DNA of 64,000 nucleotides, taken from the NCBI GenBank assembly GCA_944325215.1, contig CALUZC010000015.1, forward strand, positions 1 through 64,000, given 5' to 3'. The translations under genes were made by a program, and so were the position numbers. Positions within the stretch are counted from its first letter, which is position 1. The number at the start of each line of letters is the position of its first letter. Positions 9,239 through 18,118 of the stretch are shown piece after piece. The notes under the pieces were generated by a model that did not search any database, was not told the origin of the DNA, and saw only the letters and a program-made list of their open reading frames with translations. This DNA comes from an uncultured Mucispirillum sp. Lineage in GTDB: Bacteria; Chrysiogenota; Deferribacteres; Deferribacterales; Mucispirillaceae.

Positions 9239-9802
9239 CTATCTATTTTCTTTTCTATATTCCCATGGGGCTTGTGGGTTATCTTCTGCCCAAAGACCAA
9301 TATGGTTATATTTTGCTTTAAGCTGAGCATATTCATTACGAATAGAGTTACTATATTGAAAATAGCTCCATGCACAGCCCTGTTTTATCATTTCATAATT
9401 GATATTTACATTATCTGCATATATGGTGGCAACAGTTCTACCGTATTTATCTGTATCTTCTACAGCATATGAAATATTTTTATTTTTTAATAAATCTACT
9501 AAACAATCCCTTGATTTTTTGCCATAAGCCTGTTTTATTTCTGGGGCATCAATACCATAAAGTCTTATTTTTACTTTTTTACCATCTTCATTAATAACAT
9601 TTATAGTATCACCATCATGAATGGAATTAATCTTTTTTACATCGTGCCAGGAAGATATAAACGATTTATACCCATCAACATTTAATCTAAGATAATCATT
9701 GATAATATCATTTAAAATAGTCTCTTTAAGTGCAACAATACACACAATAATTAAAAACAGTGTTCTTGCAGATTTTGGTAGTTTCCTGTATCTTCTTGCC
9801 AT
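9239..9802 (-). CDS. Membrane-anchored staphylococcal-nuclease-like protein
   Basis: This 187-residue protein has one hydrophobic segment at about 13-26 (signal anchor) and a full SNase domain. The catalytic set is visible: R80 in KIRLYGIDAPE, D85, E88, and R122 in DKYGRT. The domain ends with GLWAEDNPQAPWEYR, the usual C-terminal pattern of Ca2+-dependent thermonucleases. It probably degrades nucleic acid at the membrane or in the periplasm. It lies beyond the hsd operon in the same direction but separated by the repeat array, so is likely its own unit. Its start has no strong ribosome site, so the exact N-terminus is less certain. Confidence 0.9.
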   Translation of the reverse strand: MARRYRKLPKSARTLFLIIVCIVALKETILNDIINDYLRLNVDGYKSFISSWHDVKKINSIHDGDTINVINEDGKKVKIRLYGIDAPEIKQAYGKKSRDCLVDLLKNKNISYAVEDTDKYGRTVATIYADNVNINYEMIKQGCAWSYFQYSNSIRNEYAQLKAKYNHIGLWAEDNPQAPWEYRKENR

Positions 9803-9988
9803 ATTATACCTTTATAACTTAACACATTTTATGTATTTGTTTTAATATATTTAATATTATTTCTTGCAAAATATAATGAAAATGTTAATATCTTTAGACA
9901 AAATCATAACACCTCTTGCGATTATAATAGAACTTTATCATATTGTAAAGTGTCTATGTATGATAACAGCTATTTTAATTATGGCGAC

Positions 9989-10024
9989 ATAGTGTTAAAT
10001 TATTAATATTATTATTGACACTAT
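9989..10024. promoter_or_regulatory. Operator-like inverted repeat overlapping the tolC -35
   Basis: ATAGTGTTAA at 9989-9998 and TTGACACTAT at 10015-10024 are 10-bp arms with one mismatch and a 16-bp spacer. The right arm contains the -35 hexamer, so a bound dimer would be expected to block the promoter. The half-site core GTGTTA is shared with the NikR-like box at 35931, but the spacing is different. Confidence 0.5.
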
Positions 10025-10043
10025 TTTTTTAATTATGTATTTA
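10015..10043 (+). promoter_or_regulatory. Probable sigma-70 promoter of the TolC-family gene
   Basis: A perfect TTGACA (10015-10020) is followed after 17 bp by TATTTA (10038-10043). The ribosome site AGGAG and the start ATG at 10072 follow at normal distances. Confidence 0.6.
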
Positions 10044-10071
10044 TTTTTATTAGTTTTTATTAGGAGATAAT

Positions 10072-11412
10072 ATGTTTAAACCTGTTATTTTATTAGCAAT
10101 GGTAGTTTTGTTACCAGTATCAGCTTTTTCTCTTACGATTGATGAAACAGTTCAGTTAGCACTGTCTTCCAATAATAACCTAAAAAGTAAGGAATATACT
10201 TTAAAGTCTAAAAAACTGGTATCCAGTAATGCTATGCTTATATTTTTTCCATCTATTGGTGCTCAGTATGATTTTTCATATACTAAAAGAGATATGACAA
10301 CTGCATTACAAAGAAAGACAGAAAATAATGTTGCTTCTTTTAGTACGTATATTAATTTAAACCTTTTTAATGGTTTATCTGATATGTTTAATTTTCAAAT
10401 GGCAAAATTAAATAGTGATATGGCAGCATCTGATTTAGATGCAACAGGCTATGATACCATTTTAGATGCTCAAAATGCATATATAAATCTTTTAAAAGCT
10501 AAAAGTGATTTAGAAGTTGCAGAAAGTAATTTAAAACTTTTAGAGATGCAAAAAAGAGATGCACAGATTTCTGCTGATAATGGCTTAATTGCCCGTAATG
10601 ATTTACTTCAAACAGAAGCATATTTAGCATCTGCTCAACTTCAAAAAATTACTGCCCAAAGTGCTGTTACTCAGGCTGTTCAAAAATTAGAAAAAGTAAT
10701 AAATAGAAAATTAGACCCTAATGAAGAGCTTGTAGAGCCTGTATTATTAGATATTACTTTGGAAAGTGAAGAAGTTTTAAAAGAAAAAATGTTTAATAAT
10801 AGAAGTGATTTAAAATATCTTGAACAATCTTATGAAGTAGCTAAAAAGACAGAATTGTCATCATTAAGTGGTGTTTATCCAAAACTTGATGCATCTTTTA
10901 CATATACTACATACGGTCATGAAGGTAATCCATTTACAGGTGCTCCAACATCAGATGGAAGTATAAACAGCAATGTAAGCGGTGGTAATACAGTAGATAA
11001 TAATATGGTTGTAGGTGTTACTGCGTCATGGAATCTTTTAAGCGTTGCTTCATCTTCAATGCAGTCTATTGCAGATAAAAGAACTCGTCAAGCACTTGCA
11101 TATTCCATTGCTGATACAAAACAGAATATGGTTTTAGAGCTGCAAACATATATTGAAATGTATTATACTTCTAAAGCACAGCTTGCTCAAGCTTTAACAG
11201 GTATTAAACATGCTGAAGAAAACTATCGTGTTAGAAAGAATTTGTATGACCAGTCTGCTGCTACTATGACAGAGCTTTTAGATGCTTCTTCGCTTTTAAA
11301 TGAAGCAAAAGTGGCAGAATCAAATGCTAGATACAGCGTTATTTCATCTGTTTATCAGCTTGAAAGGACTATACAGGAAAAACTGCCAGTCCACACTACA
11401 CCAGCTGAATAG
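10072..11412 (+). CDS. TolC-family outer-membrane efflux channel
   Basis: This 446-residue protein has a Sec signal peptide (about 1-20, ending PVSAFS) and two consecutive outer-membrane-efflux repeats with long heptad-rich helices (about 25-215 and 240-440), the architecture of TolC/CusC-type channels. The start ATG follows TTAGGAGATAAT. TolC proteins join inner-membrane pumps or type I secretion ABC exporters to the outer membrane. No pump or adaptor gene is adjacent, so the partner is unknown. An operator-like inverted repeat over the promoter suggests repression by a dimeric regulator. Confidence 0.9.
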   Translation: MFKPVILLAMVVLLPVSAFSLTIDETVQLALSSNNNLKSKEYTLKSKKLVSSNAMLIFFPSIGAQYDFSYTKRDMTTALQRKTENNVASFSTYINLNLFNGLSDMFNFQMAKLNSDMAASDLDATGYDTILDAQNAYINLLKAKSDLEVAESNLKLLEMQKRDAQISADNGLIARNDLLQTEAYLASAQLQKITAQSAVTQAVQKLEKVINRKLDPNEELVEPVLLDITLESEEVLKEKMFNNRSDLKYLEQSYEVAKKTELSSLSGVYPKLDASFTYTTYGHEGNPFTGAPTSDGSINSNVSGGNTVDNNMVVGVTASWNLLSVASSSMQSIADKRTRQALAYSIADTKQNMVLELQTYIEMYYTSKAQLAQALTGIKHAEENYRVRKNLYDQSAATMTELLDASSLLNEAKVAESNARYSVISSVYQLERTIQEKLPVHTTPAE

Positions 11413-11857
11413 GTATTAAATAATAATCTGGCCTTTTTTAGCACAAATTACATAATTTAATTAAACTAAAATATTTTACTATAATCAATATACATGAGAG
11501 GATAACTTAGAGTGTCGTTATTCTCCATGTATATAAATTAGTGCTTTTAATTTAATTTATATAATGATAAGTTTTAAAATACTCCAATATGCAGTTAAAC
11601 AGCATATAAAATCAATAAAAATCTATATTTAACATATTTAATATATAATGGTTTTTACTTGTGGTAAAAGGGAAGAATGCTGTTAAAATTGTAAATAAAT
11701 ATGTTGTTTTCTACTGTTTTTTCAAATATCTGTATTTTAGTGGAGATATTTTTCATTTTTTATCAAAAAAAACACTTGATTTTATAATATATTTTATATA
11801 AAAAATATATTGTCTATATAAATTATACAAATGTCCACATATGGGAAAGGAGTATGT
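11413..11857 (+). other. Intergenic region with a strong stem-loop (11488-11534)
   Basis: This 445-bp AT-rich gap has no credible gene. It holds one marked structure: arms 11488-11506 and 11517-11534 pair over 18 positions with one bulged A and one G-U pair, around a 10-nt loop. No U-tract follows, so it is not a normal terminator. It may protect the tolC mRNA 3' end or be a small structured RNA. A shorter TTTTAC/GTAAAA hairpin lies near 11651. The last part is the leader of the cytochrome gene, with ribosome site AAAGGAG ahead of the ATG at 11858. Confidence 0.55.
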
Positions 11858-13195
11858 ATGAATTTTTTCGCGAAATTGAAAGAAAAGCTTGCTGAACGCT
11901 ATACCAACTTTAAAGCGTCTATGCAGGAAAGGGCAGACAGAAAACTTGCTCGCAAATCTAATGCTGAAGCAAAAGAACCTGGTAGGTTTAAAAAATGGCT
12001 TTTACGTGTTGGTGCTTTTGCTAAGAGAAGACCTTCTGCTTTTGCAGCTATTATTGTTGCTATCATTGTTGTATTTTTATTTGGAACATATGAAGCACTC
12101 CATTTAACAAGTACACCTCAATTTTGTGGTCAGTGCCACGTTGAAACTCAAACTGGTCCTGGTGCAGAATTTCATACTTGGCAAAAAAATGTCCACTCAT
12201 TTGCTGAAGTTGGTTGTATAGATTGTCATGGCAGACCAGGTTTCTTTGGCTATATGAGAGCAAAAATAGGTGGTATGTATGATTTATACGGGGAAATTTT
12301 CCATTCTAAAGAGCATAAAATGGAAATTTTAACAAAAGGTGCTACAGATTTAGAATATGCTAAAAAACTTGTCCCTAACGATTATTGCGTTATTTGCCAC
12401 TCTGATTCAGAAAACCAAAGAATTAGAGGTGAAACTATGATGAGTTTCTTTGGTGTTGAAATGCGTAAAGTAGATGGTGTTAAAAATCCAGAATTTAGAC
12501 AAGCAAATGGTTTACTTGATATATATAATGATGAAATGCCAAATATAAGCTTTAGCCATGATATGCATGTTAATAGTGTAGGTTTAAGCTGTCTTGACTG
12601 TCACAGTGGTGTTGCCCATGGTGGAGAATTTAAAAACAAACCAAAAATGGAAACTTGTTTTGCATGTCATGATGAGCGTCGAAAAGAAAACGCAGATATT
12701 ATAGCACCAGCTAATGAAGAATGTGCATCATGCCATAAATCAGTTGTAGCATTACATGATGGCACATTATTATTAGAAGAAGGTGAAGAACCAACTCCAC
12801 CATCAATGATGGTTGATATGGGTGTATATGGTGCTGAAAACTGCTCTTCATGCCATGCTGATGCTTTTGATAAACCAACTGCTGCAACTTGTGGTACAAA
12901 CTGCCATGGTGAAATGGATTACAGCTTTATGTTTGATGAAATTAGAGCTAATTTTGATGCTGTAAAAAAACCACTTGATATTTTAAATACTGAATTATAT
13001 AAAGCATCAAATAAAATGACAGCTGAACAAAAAGCAAAATTTAATGAGTTTAAAAAATATTATGATGTCCTTGTCAATGATAACTCAAAAGGTATTCATA
13101 ACGATATAATTTATACAAAAGCAGGTGAAAAAGCTATGGCTGTTGGAAGCGAGCTTGCTAATAGTCTAGGTATTCCTGTTCCTGCTGGTGAATAG
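11858..13195 (+). CDS. Membrane-anchored octahaem cytochrome c with NapC/NirT-like N-terminus
   Basis: This 445-residue protein has a basic N-terminal stretch, one membrane helix (about 56-75) and eight haem-binding motifs: CXXCH at residues 90, 120, 177, 245, 267, 289 and 329, and a CX3CH (CGTNCH) at 345. The first haem site directly after the anchor, followed by TWQKNVHSF, resembles NapC/NrfH quinol dehydrogenases. The C-terminal haems resemble cytochrome c3-type electron carriers. It probably passes electrons from menaquinol to a periplasmic acceptor; which one is unknown because no reductase gene is adjacent. The ATG at 11858, with AAAGGAG seven bases upstream, is preferred over an in-frame ATG at 11831. 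The last 80 residues are helical and haem-free. Confidence 0.85.
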   Translation: MNFFAKLKEKLAERYTNFKASMQERADRKLARKSNAEAKEPGRFKKWLLRVGAFAKRRPSAFAAIIVAIIVVFLFGTYEALHLTSTPQFCGQCHVETQTGPGAEFHTWQKNVHSFAEVGCIDCHGRPGFFGYMRAKIGGMYDLYGEIFHSKEHKMEILTKGATDLEYAKKLVPNDYCVICHSDSENQRIRGETMMSFFGVEMRKVDGVKNPEFRQANGLLDIYNDEMPNISFSHDMHVNSVGLSCLDCHSGVAHGGEFKNKPKMETCFACHDERRKENADIIAPANEECASCHKSVVALHDGTLLLEEGEEPTPPSMMVDMGVYGAENCSSCHADAFDKPTAATCGTNCHGEMDYSFMFDEIRANFDAVKKPLDILNTELYKASNKMTAEQKAKFNEFKKYYDVLVNDNSKGIHNDIIYTKAGEKAMAVGSELANSLGIPVPAGE

Positions 13196-13215
13196 TAAAA
13201 GCACAAATAATATAA

Positions 13216-13253
13216 ACATACAGCTCTATAATTATAGAGCTGTATGTATTTTC
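13216..13253 (+). terminator. Terminator of the cytochrome gene
   Basis: A perfect 32-bp palindrome (13216-13247) lies 20 bp after the stop codon and is followed by ATTTTC. The U-tract is short but the stem is very stable. Confidence 0.75.
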
Positions 13254-13678
13254 ATCATACATATTAATACAATATTTCAAAAACTTTATTCTTCAATTAT
13301 ATTTATATTGTTTTATAAAATACATAAAAATTATGTAGCTAGTCTTAATACTATTTATATACCAATATGATAAAGTATTATAAAGTATAGATAATGGTGA
13401 CTTTTAATAAAGTTTTTTCAATTTAAGAGTTTATAAAATATATTTTATTATAATACTTATATTATTAATATTTAAACATGTATAAATCATATATTAAAAA
13501 ATATAAAACAATACTATTATATAAAGGGTTATTTTATTATTGAAATAAGTAAAAATATATATTATATATCATAAAAGATTTTCACTTTTACAAATCATAA
13601 AAGGCTTAGGATATACCCAAGCCTTATTTTTATATAATCAAATTAAAGTGTAGAGATAACACTTTTACAGCTAGTTTA
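13254..13678. other. AT-rich intergenic region with a bidirectional terminator
   Basis: No gene is visible. Most of the stretch is A/T-only low complexity. At 13601-13625 an AAGGCTT/AAGCCTT stem with extra G-C pairs is followed by ATTTTTAT on plus and by TTTATG on minus. It can end the convergent hydrolase gene on the minus strand. Confidence 0.6.
13601..13632 (-). terminator. Stem-loop terminator downstream of the hydrolase gene
   Basis: The arms AAGGCTT (13601-13607) and AAGCCTT (13619-13625) enclose a loop with additional GG/CC pairing. T-rich sequence follows on both strands, so it could act in either direction; the nearest gene end is the minus-strand hydrolase at 13679. Confidence 0.65.
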
Positions 13679-14548
13679 TTACTTGTTTAGAAACTCTATT
13701 AAATCTTTATAAACTTTTTCTTTTTCCACTTCATTAAACACTTCATGAAGCATATTTTTATATATGATTGATGAAATATTATTATAACCAATGGATTTTA
13801 AAGTATTAATACTATCATTAATTCCTTTTTGTCCATTTGTAACAGGATCTTTTTCACCAGCTAAGCTTAAAATAGGCAAGTCAGGATTTTTGCATTTATA
13901 AGCACTATTATTATGCAGTTCTTTCATAGCATTAAATATAGTATAAATTGAGTTATTCATATATTTATATCCAGTGCAGAAATGGTCATTTCTATATTTT
14001 TCCATAGTTTCTTCATTGGAGCACACCCAGGAAATATCACCGTTATCAGCAGCTGCCTGCAGTAAAATACTGTAACCCATTTCACCTCTAATATTATTAA
14101 TCATTTTACCTAAAATCAGTGCTATTCCCACGAGATTATTATAGCCTACAGTTCCACTTAAAACCAATTTTGAAATTGTATCATCATATTCCTGCAAATA
14201 GCACCTTGCAAGCATTGAACCAAAAGAATGACCAATCATATATATTTTTTTATCTGGATACTGTTCTTTTATATACTTATTGATTTCATACTGGTCTAAA
14301 ATCATACGATTTAAATCTGTCATATACCCTAGTGGAAACTCATCATTAACAGAATACCCATGCCCTCTATTATCAGACATAAAAACAGAATAGCCATTAT
14401 TATTTAAAAATTCTGCTATATCATAATATCTTTTTTTATGTTCTTTTAAGCCGTGTATAATTTGTATTACAGCTTTTGGATTATTATTATCAATTCTGGC
14501 ACAGCTTGCAGCTAATCCATCGCTTAATGTTAAAGTGTATTCCTGCAT
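13679..14548 (-). CDS. Alpha/beta hydrolase, monoacylglycerol lipase / lysophospholipase-like
   Basis: This 289-residue protein has the alpha/beta-hydrolase fold with oxyanion HGLKEH near 32-37, SDNRGHG near 58-64 and nucleophile GHSFG (S108). The acid is D234 in GEKDPVTNG and the histidine H268 in NMLHEV. This is the pattern of the serine-aminopeptidase/PldB group that hydrolyses monoacylglycerols or lysophospholipids. No signal peptide is present, so it acts in the cytoplasm. It is a single gene with its own terminator. The substrate cannot be fixed from sequence. Confidence 0.87.
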   Translation of the reverse strand: MQEYTLTLSDGLAASCARIDNNNPKAVIQIIHGLKEHKKRYYDIAEFLNNNGYSVFMSDNRGHGYSVNDEFPLGYMTDLNRMILDQYEINKYIKEQYPDKKIYMIGHSFGSMLARCYLQEYDDTISKLVLSGTVGYNNLVGIALILGKMINNIRGEMGYSILLQAAADNGDISWVCSNEETMEKYRNDHFCTGYKYMNNSIYTIFNAMKELHNNSAYKCKNPDLPILSLAGEKDPVTNGQKGINDSINTLKSIGYNNISSIIYKNMLHEVFNEVEKEKVYKDLIEFLNK

Positions 14549-14891
14549 AATATCCCCTTAATGTTATATTAGATTATAATACTTTTATATAAACTAAAAA
14601 ATATATTTATACAAAGTGACTATATCATACCATATAATTGGTAATAAAATGTAATATACATGTAAAATATTAACTATAATAATAAATTTTAAGATTTATA
14701 CATAATTTATTCTAAATATATTATATTTAATTATGTTTTATCTACCAATAGGTAACATATTCAATAACAACATGCATATGTATTAATATATGGAATAATA
14801 TATTAATACATTATGAAGTATAGTATTCTATTGTATTACAACTTTATTATATGTTTAAAAAATATTTACTAATATATAGTTAAATTATAAT
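14549..14891. other. Intergenic region with an AT-only palindrome
   Basis: This is a 343-bp A/T-rich gap between two minus-strand genes, with no gene. It holds the promoter region of the hydrolase and an inverted repeat at 14781-14808 with perfect 11-bp arms (TATTAATATAT) and a 6-bp spacer. That repeat lies 84 bp past the end of the peptidase gene and may stabilise or end its transcript, though it lacks a U-tract. Confidence 0.4.
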
Positions 14892-16196
14892 TTATTTTTT
14901 TAATATATTATAAGCTGTAATGGCACACGCTAAAACAGCAGGTCTAAGACTTTCATTATTAAAATTAAATTTATCATTATGATGTGGAGCATATTTGTCT
15001 ATACCTGCCTGTATATATGAGCCTATACCTCCATTTTGCTGCACAGCATAAAGCATGCAAGTAAAATCTTCCCCAGCACCAAAACTTTTGTTTTCAATAA
15101 TGTTTGTATATTCATCAATATGTTTGACAGATTCTTTAATAATATCTACCATTTCTTTATTACTAAAACCACTCATGGAACTGCCGTGTTTTTCAATATT
15201 AAAAGTGCAGTCATGCATTAATGCAGAAGCTTCAACTATTCTTTTTACATGGCTTTCCATATATTCATTTAATTCAGTAGTAAGTCCTCTTGTTTCCAGT
15301 TCTAAATGTGCATTAGCAGGAATAATATTTCTTGCATCACCTGAGTTTAAAACTCCAACATTTATACGCGTAGGGCCTTTAGAATTACGAGATATAGCAT
15401 ACATATTTAAGCAGGCATTACATGCTGCAAGTAGAGCATTATTACCATCTTCTGGATATGCTCCTGCATGGCTGGGTTTTCCAGTAAATGATACATTTAA
15501 TTTTGTTGATGCAAGAAAACCATCTGTTCCACATACCAGTGTATTACTGTTTTCAGCTTGAAAGCCTATATGCAGCCCTAAAATATGAGTAATATTATTA
15601 CATGCTCCAGCATAAACCATAGGCAGTGCACCACAAGAGCCCTCTTCTGCAGGCTGGAAAATAAAACGGATACTTCCTTTTAAGTTATCTTTAATATTTG
15701 CAATTATTTCAGCAACTGTTAAACCTATTGATACATGACCATCATGACCACATGCATGCATTGCATTTTTATTACAAGATGAATAGCCTTCTTTAAAAGG
15801 AATATGGGCTTCATCACTGCTTTCTGTAACAATATTAGAATCCATATCAAAACGCAGAGCAAGAAAAATATTATCATCACTAAATTTCATATCTGCCCAA
15901 AAGGCAGTAAAACCACCAGTCATTTTATCTACTAATTCTTTATCAGCCCCATGATTAACTGCATTAATTTGAGCATTTTTTAATGTGCTTTCATCAGGCA
16001 CACTCATCATATATTCTTTAGATAAGGCATCACTTCCCATAGTAATAGTATAACCTAATTCCTGCATTTTTTTTATTGCAATAGAAGCTGTGCGAAACTC
16101 TCTCCATCTTGGTTCTGGAAATCTGTGTAAATCTTTACGGTAATTTATTGTTTTATTTTCTAAATCACTGGCAAGTTTTTTTATTTTTTCTATCAT
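14892..16196 (-). CDS. M20-family amidohydrolase (AbgA / aminobenzoyl-glutamate-hydrolase-like)
   Basis: This 434-residue protein has the M20 zinc site: MHACGHDGH near 147-155 and FQPAEEG near 181-187, with a dimerisation-domain motif GKPSHAGAYP near 237-246 and a late histidine in YAPHHNDKF. The DLHRFPEPRWREFRTAS start matches p-aminobenzoyl-glutamate hydrolase subunit A and related amidohydrolases that split N-acyl amino acids or dipeptides. It follows a DcuC-type carrier gene by 14 bp with ribosome site AAGGAG, so the pair probably imports and hydrolyses the same substrate. The substrate is not determined. Confidence 0.85.
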   Translation of the reverse strand: MIEKIKKLASDLENKTINYRKDLHRFPEPRWREFRTASIAIKKMQELGYTITMGSDALSKEYMMSVPDESTLKNAQINAVNHGADKELVDKMTGGFTAFWADMKFSDDNIFLALRFDMDSNIVTESSDEAHIPFKEGYSSCNKNAMHACGHDGHVSIGLTVAEIIANIKDNLKGSIRFIFQPAEEGSCGALPMVYAGACNNITHILGLHIGFQAENSNTLVCGTDGFLASTKLNVSFTGKPSHAGAYPEDGNNALLAACNACLNMYAISRNSKGPTRINVGVLNSGDARNIIPANAHLELETRGLTTELNEYMESHVKRIVEASALMHDCTFNIEKHGSSMSGFSNKEMVDIIKESVKHIDEYTNIIENKSFGAGEDFTCMLYAVQQNGGIGSYIQAGIDKYAPHHNDKFNFNNESLRPAVLACAITAYNILKK

Positions 16197-16210
16197 AAAA
16201 ATCTCCTTAA

Positions 16211-17494
16211 TTATATTAACATAATCATTGCAAAAATTGATGCAATAAATACTCCCGGACCTGTTCTTTTTGCTATTTCAAAGGGGCTTATATTTGCAAT
16301 ACCTGCAGCAATAATTGTAGCCCCTGCAATAGGGGAGGCAGCTCTGCCTAATGCACCAGCAAGTGCAGCTAATGAACCCATATTTACTATTTCATAACCA
16401 AAGCTTTCTGCATGGACTGTAACAGACTGGTTAAAAACAATGGCAGAAGAATCACCTGAACCAGTAATAACACCCAGTAAAAAAGGACCATATGTAGCAG
16501 CAAGTGGAACCAGGTGGGTTGATGTTTTAAGGGTATTAATAAAAAAGTCAAGCAATCCTAGAGCTTTCATACCCGAAACAAAAACTGCAGCAGATATTAT
16601 AATACCTATAATATCTGCATAACCTTTTCCCATGCCATTAAAAAATTCATTTGTAGCTTTTTGGATATTTGTTTTTGTTGCAAAAATACATAATATGCTG
16701 CCTATAAGCATAGCATGTGGCACGCCTATTCTTGAAGCCCACGATATATTTTTTTGGACACTTTCAATATTAAATATAATGAGCATAATTACAGGTAACA
16801 GTGGTAAAACAGCGTAAAATAAGTTTACCTTAAATTCTGTATCTTCTTTACTTTCAATATTTTCTATTTGGTATCCTTTATCTTCATTTAAAATTTTTGC
16901 CAAAATTGTAAGATAGGTAGCAGCAATAAGCATAGCTATAATATCTGTTTTTGCATGGACTTTAATAACATCTATTACTTCCACATTAGCAATTTGAGAA
17001 ATAACGGACTGATGGTCAAGCCCAGGGCTTAGCATTGAGCCCCAGGTGCCTAAAATAACAGCAGAAGCAGCCATAGCAGGTTTTACACCCATAGATATAA
17101 GCAGTGGTATAAATATGGTTCCAACTGCAGCAGTAACTCCTGAAGCACTGTTTAATGATATATTTACTATAAATGTTGATATAATAACACCAGGAATTAA
17201 TAATGGTCTTATTTTTACAAGTATTTTTGCTAAAGAATGAACAAGATGCTTATCTACTTGAGTAATTTTCATAACAAATGAAAAACCCATTACAGAGCAA
17301 ACACTAGTAATTAACCCTGTTTGAATCATATTATCTTTAAAAGCATCAAATGCATCTAATGGTTTTAGTGCAGCAATACACATAATAATACCAGCACCAA
17401 GAAGAACTGTTTTAGTATCTTTTTTTAGAATGAGTAAAGCAACAGCAAAAATAATACATAATACTCCAAATAATAACCCTAAAAGCCCACTCAT
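16211..17494 (-). CDS. DcuC-family anaerobic C4-dicarboxylate-type carrier
   Basis: This 427-residue integral membrane protein has about 12 hydrophobic segments. It carries the conserved ASGVTAAVGTIFIP, GTWGSMLSPGLDHQ and GSGDSSAIVFNQSV patterns of the DcuC family in the ion-transporter superfamily. DcuC moves C4-dicarboxylates in anaerobic fumarate respiration, but relatives carry other acids. The location next to an M20 amidohydrolase suggests the cargo may be an N-acyl amino acid or dipeptide. It is the first gene of a two-gene minus-strand operon. Family assignment is firm; substrate is inferred. Confidence 0.83.
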   Translation of the reverse strand: MSGLLGLLFGVLCIIFAVALLILKKDTKTVLLGAGIIMCIAALKPLDAFDAFKDNMIQTGLITSVCSVMGFSFVMKITQVDKHLVHSLAKILVKIRPLLIPGVIISTFIVNISLNSASGVTAAVGTIFIPLLISMGVKPAMAASAVILGTWGSMLSPGLDHQSVISQIANVEVIDVIKVHAKTDIIAMLIAATYLTILAKILNEDKGYQIENIESKEDTEFKVNLFYAVLPLLPVIMLIIFNIESVQKNISWASRIGVPHAMLIGSILCIFATKTNIQKATNEFFNGMGKGYADIIGIIISAAVFVSGMKALGLLDFFINTLKTSTHLVPLAATYGPFLLGVITGSGDSSAIVFNQSVTVHAESFGYEIVNMGSLAALAGALGRAASPIAGATIIAAGIANISPFEIAKRTGPGVFIASIFAMIMLI

Positions 17495-17635
17495 TATACC
17501 CCCATAATTATACTGTAATAGAAATAAGTTAATATTACCATTTATATAGAATATATGTCAATAAAACATAAAAAATACTTTTAATATTTTAAAAACATGA
17601 TACAATATGACTAGATTAATAAAGAAGGGACTAGT

Positions 17636-18097
17636 ATGATAATTACAAATGTAGACGAATACGATTTAGAAAATATTTTTCAGCTTCAAGGTGCTGTTTT
17701 TAAAGAAGAACCACTTTTAACACATCTTGATTATTTTAAAGAAGTTATTTCTCTTGATGATTTATCTAAATGCTTTAACAAGTATGATTTTCTAAAGGCA
17801 GTAGAAGATGATGGCTCTATTTCTGGTATTATATGTGGTTATGAGGAACATGATACAGTATCAATTTTGGCAGTTATAGTCAAAAAGGAAAAACGTAATA
17901 AAGGTATAGGCAGAAAGCTTGTATTTGCTATGGAGCATTTATATCCACATATTAGATGTGAAATACATACACCAAATTCTATGCCTAAAAATATTGCGTT
18001 TTATGAAAGTATGGGTTATGTAAAATGCAGACAGAGAGAAATAGAAGGTAAGGAAATAATATCTACATTTGAAAAATTAAGAGAGATACCATATTAG
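17636..18097 (+). CDS. GNAT-family N-acetyltransferase
   Basis: This 153-residue protein has the acetyl-CoA binding stretch VKKEKRNKGIGRKL (R/Q-x-x-G-x-G/A) near 82-95 and the C-terminal NIAFYESMGY pattern of GNAT enzymes. It transfers an acetyl group to an unknown amine. The ATG is preceded by GAAGGGACTAGT. It stands alone between a divergent transporter and a convergent anti-sigma-type gene, so context gives no clue to its target. Confidence 0.85.
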   Translation: MIITNVDEYDLENIFQLQGAVFKEEPLLTHLDYFKEVISLDDLSKCFNKYDFLKAVEDDGSISGIICGYEEHDTVSILAVIVKKEKRNKGIGRKLVFAMEHLYPHIRCEIHTPNSMPKNIAFYESMGYVKCRQREIEGKEIISTFEKLREIPY

Positions 18098-18118
18098 GTA
18101 ATCATGAAAATAATGTAA

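Noticed and set aside
11831-11857. Upstream ATG start for the octahaem cytochrome
   Set aside because: The nine added residues include the ribosome site of the better start at 11858 and give no membrane or targeting character.
15055-15561. 168-codon plus-strand frame inside the M20 gene
   Set aside because: Antisense shadow of a gene with clear zinc-binding motifs; no ribosome site or family character.
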